Shown here piece after piece: positions 6,136 through 7,340 of a DNA stretch of 7,340 nt. Positions within the stretch are counted from its first letter, which is position 1. Each line of letters starts with the position of its first letter. Origin of the DNA: Pseudomonadota bacterium (GTDB lineage Bacteria > Pseudomonadota > Gammaproteobacteria > UBA4575); NCBI GenBank assembly GCA_009839635.1, contig VXPJ01000076.1, positions 1-7,340 of the forward strand, written 5' to 3'. Under the pieces are notes generated by a model. That model was given only the letters and a program-made list of their open reading frames with translations, was not told the DNA's origin and ran no database searches. Both the position numbers and the translations under genes were made by a program.

Positions 6136-7248
6136 TCAATTCGGTGAGTGGACCTCACCGAGGACCACGTCCCGGCAGGCTCCGGTAACACTGGGCAGGT
6201 TGGCGGGGGCACCGTCCACAGCCTGTTTGGCGAGCCAGGCGAATGCCATGGCCTCAAGCCACTTCGAGGGGACTCCGTGCGCATCGGTGCATTCCACGGA
6301 CAGGCCCACCATCGCATGCTCCAGGCGCGAGACCAGGTAGACATTGTGGCTTCCCCCACCACAGAGCAGAACGTGTGTCACCGCCAACGGGTCAGCATGT
6401 ATGGCCTTCGCAACGGACGTAGCCGTGAGTTCCACCAGGGTCGCCTGCACGTCCGCTTCGGACAGAGGTGTTTCATGCCGGGCAAGCATGGACTGCAGCC
6501 AGGCGAGGTTGAACGTCTCGCGGCCGGTGGATTTGGGTGGCGGGCGCTGGAAATAGGGATCTTGCAGCATCCGATCGAGCAAATCCTGGTCTACGGTTCC
6601 GCTTTTCGCCCACTCGCCATCCCGGTCAAAATCAAGGCCCCGGCAGTGCTGGATCCAGGCATCCGATAATGTATTCGCAGGCCCCGTATCAAAGCCTGTG
6701 ACTTGCAGGAACAGGTCTGACGGCAGGAAGGTGAGATTGGCGATGCCCCCCAGGTTCAGGATGGCCCGGTCTTCGTGTTCGTCGCGAAACAGTCTGGCAT
6801 GGTAGGCGCAGGCGAGCGGTGCCCCCTGGCCTCCGGCATCGATATCCGCCTTGCGGAAATTGCCAACGGTCGGGATTCCCGCACGGTGTGCGATCTCTTC
6901 TGCACTACCAAGCTGGATCGAGACCGGAGGTGTGCCCTGCGGGTCATGAAACACCGTTTGCCCGTGGCTGCCCACGGCTTCCACCCGGTCTGCACCAACC
7001 GCGGCCTCCTCCAGCAGGCGGTGAATGGCCTGTACAGAGGTCTCCACAAACTGGTGATCGAGTGTTTCGGTCTCCTGGGGCCAGGCCCTGGCATCAATGA
7101 CGCGGTTGATTTCGTCTTTCAACTCCGCATCGATCTGTTGGCTGAAGTGTGCAAGCAGGCGGGTGTCCGAGTCTGAGAAATCCATCAGCACGGCATCGAT
7201 GGCATCCACGCTGGTGCCGGACATCAGTCCGATGAAAAGTCTGGCCAT
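6136..7248 (-). CDS. anmK: Anhydro-N-acetylmuramic acid kinase
   Basis: Protein of 370 aa, the normal family length. AnmK cleaves the 1,6-anhydro ring of anhydro-MurNAc and phosphorylates it with ATP to MurNAc-6-phosphate, in cytoplasmic recycling of peptidoglycan. The N-terminal phosphate-binding loop GLMSGTSVDAID is at 7-18, where most relatives I recall have an Asp-Gly pair rather than Asp-Ala. SHGQTVFHDP is at 94-103, GNFRKADIDAGGQGAPL at 129-145, NLGGIANLTFLP at 165-176, and GFDTGPANTL at 185-194 with Asp187 as the expected catalytic base. LLCGGGSHNVYL at 294-305 is the second nucleotide-binding loop. All key motifs are intact. The ATG at 7246-7248 opens directly onto MARLFIGLMSGTS, as in the family. 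AGGG about 10 bases upstream is a modest ribosome site. It converges on erpA and shares its terminator. Confidence 0.97.
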   Translation of the reverse strand: MARLFIGLMSGTSVDAIDAVLMDFSDSDTRLLAHFSQQIDAELKDEINRVIDARAWPQETETLDHQFVETSVQAIHRLLEEAAVGADRVEAVGSHGQTVFHDPQGTPPVSIQLGSAEEIAHRAGIPTVGNFRKADIDAGGQGAPLACAYHARLFRDEHEDRAILNLGGIANLTFLPSDLFLQVTGFDTGPANTLSDAWIQHCRGLDFDRDGEWAKSGTVDQDLLDRMLQDPYFQRPPPKSTGRETFNLAWLQSMLARHETPLSEADVQATLVELTATSVAKAIHADPLAVTHVLLCGGGSHNVYLVSRLEHAMVGLSVECTDAHGVPSKWLEAMAFAWLAKQAVDGAPANLPSVTGACRDVVLGEVHSPN

Positions 7249-7319
7249 GTTCTGTGCACCCTGTTCCTCGTCGTGGGGTACAGTGTGCTATATGTGAGGC
7301 AATTCTGGAAAGTGCAAGC

Positions 7320-7340
7320 CTACAGGCTCTGCAGGGCCAG
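7320..7340 (-). CDS. Possible 3' end of an upstream co-directional gene
   Basis: Six codons reading LALQSL and then TAG. The fragment is far too short to identify on its own. It is listed because in related gammaproteobacteria, as I recall for Pseudomonas, an M23-type cell-wall peptidase gene lies directly upstream of anmK on the same strand. If real, the gap to anmK is 71 bases. An open run of this length is easily due to chance. Confidence 0.25.
   Translation of the reverse strand: MALQSL

Overview
The window looks like chromosomal DNA of a gammaproteobacterium. The native genes are GC-rich (62-72% in two 60-base blocks I counted). The run argC, DUF6776-type membrane protein, bactofilin, erpA, convergent with anmK, is an arrangement I recall from Pseudomonas and related gammaproteobacteria. 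I cannot name genus or species; a Chromatiales or Ectothiorhodospiraceae-type host would fit but is only a guess.

Left part, bases 1-3326, all on the minus strand. Read in the direction of transcription it starts with a CLC-family anion channel or transporter with a C-terminal regulatory region (1575-3326). HemJ, the oxygen-independent-type protoporphyrinogen IX oxidase, follows 23 bases later (1132-1551). Next comes a distinctly AT-richer, isolated DUF2971 gene (283-1050) that looks horizontally acquired. The last piece is the 5' end of a HAD-family hydrolase running off the left edge (1-71).

Right part, bases 3427-6067, plus strand. argC (arginine biosynthesis) is followed by a single-pass membrane coiled-coil protein (4490-5242). 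A bactofilin (5245-5625) has its start practically fused to the end of that membrane gene. erpA, an A-type iron-sulfur carrier, comes next with its own 79-base leader. A 100-base divergent control region (3327-3426) separates argC from the CLC gene and contains a credible argC promoter.

A near-perfect symmetrical hairpin with A and T tracts (6089-6117) ends erpA from one side and anmK (6136-7248, minus strand, recycling of anhydro-MurNAc) from the other. A few codons of a possible further minus-strand gene lie at the right edge.

Functionally this is mostly housekeeping: heme synthesis, arginine synthesis, Fe-S delivery and peptidoglycan recycling. The two parts most worth attention are the translationally coupled membrane coiled-coil/bactofilin pair, which resembles a bactofilin-peptidase pair without the peptidase, and the foreign-looking DUF2971 gene. 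I found no CRISPR array, insertion sequence, tRNA or rRNA.
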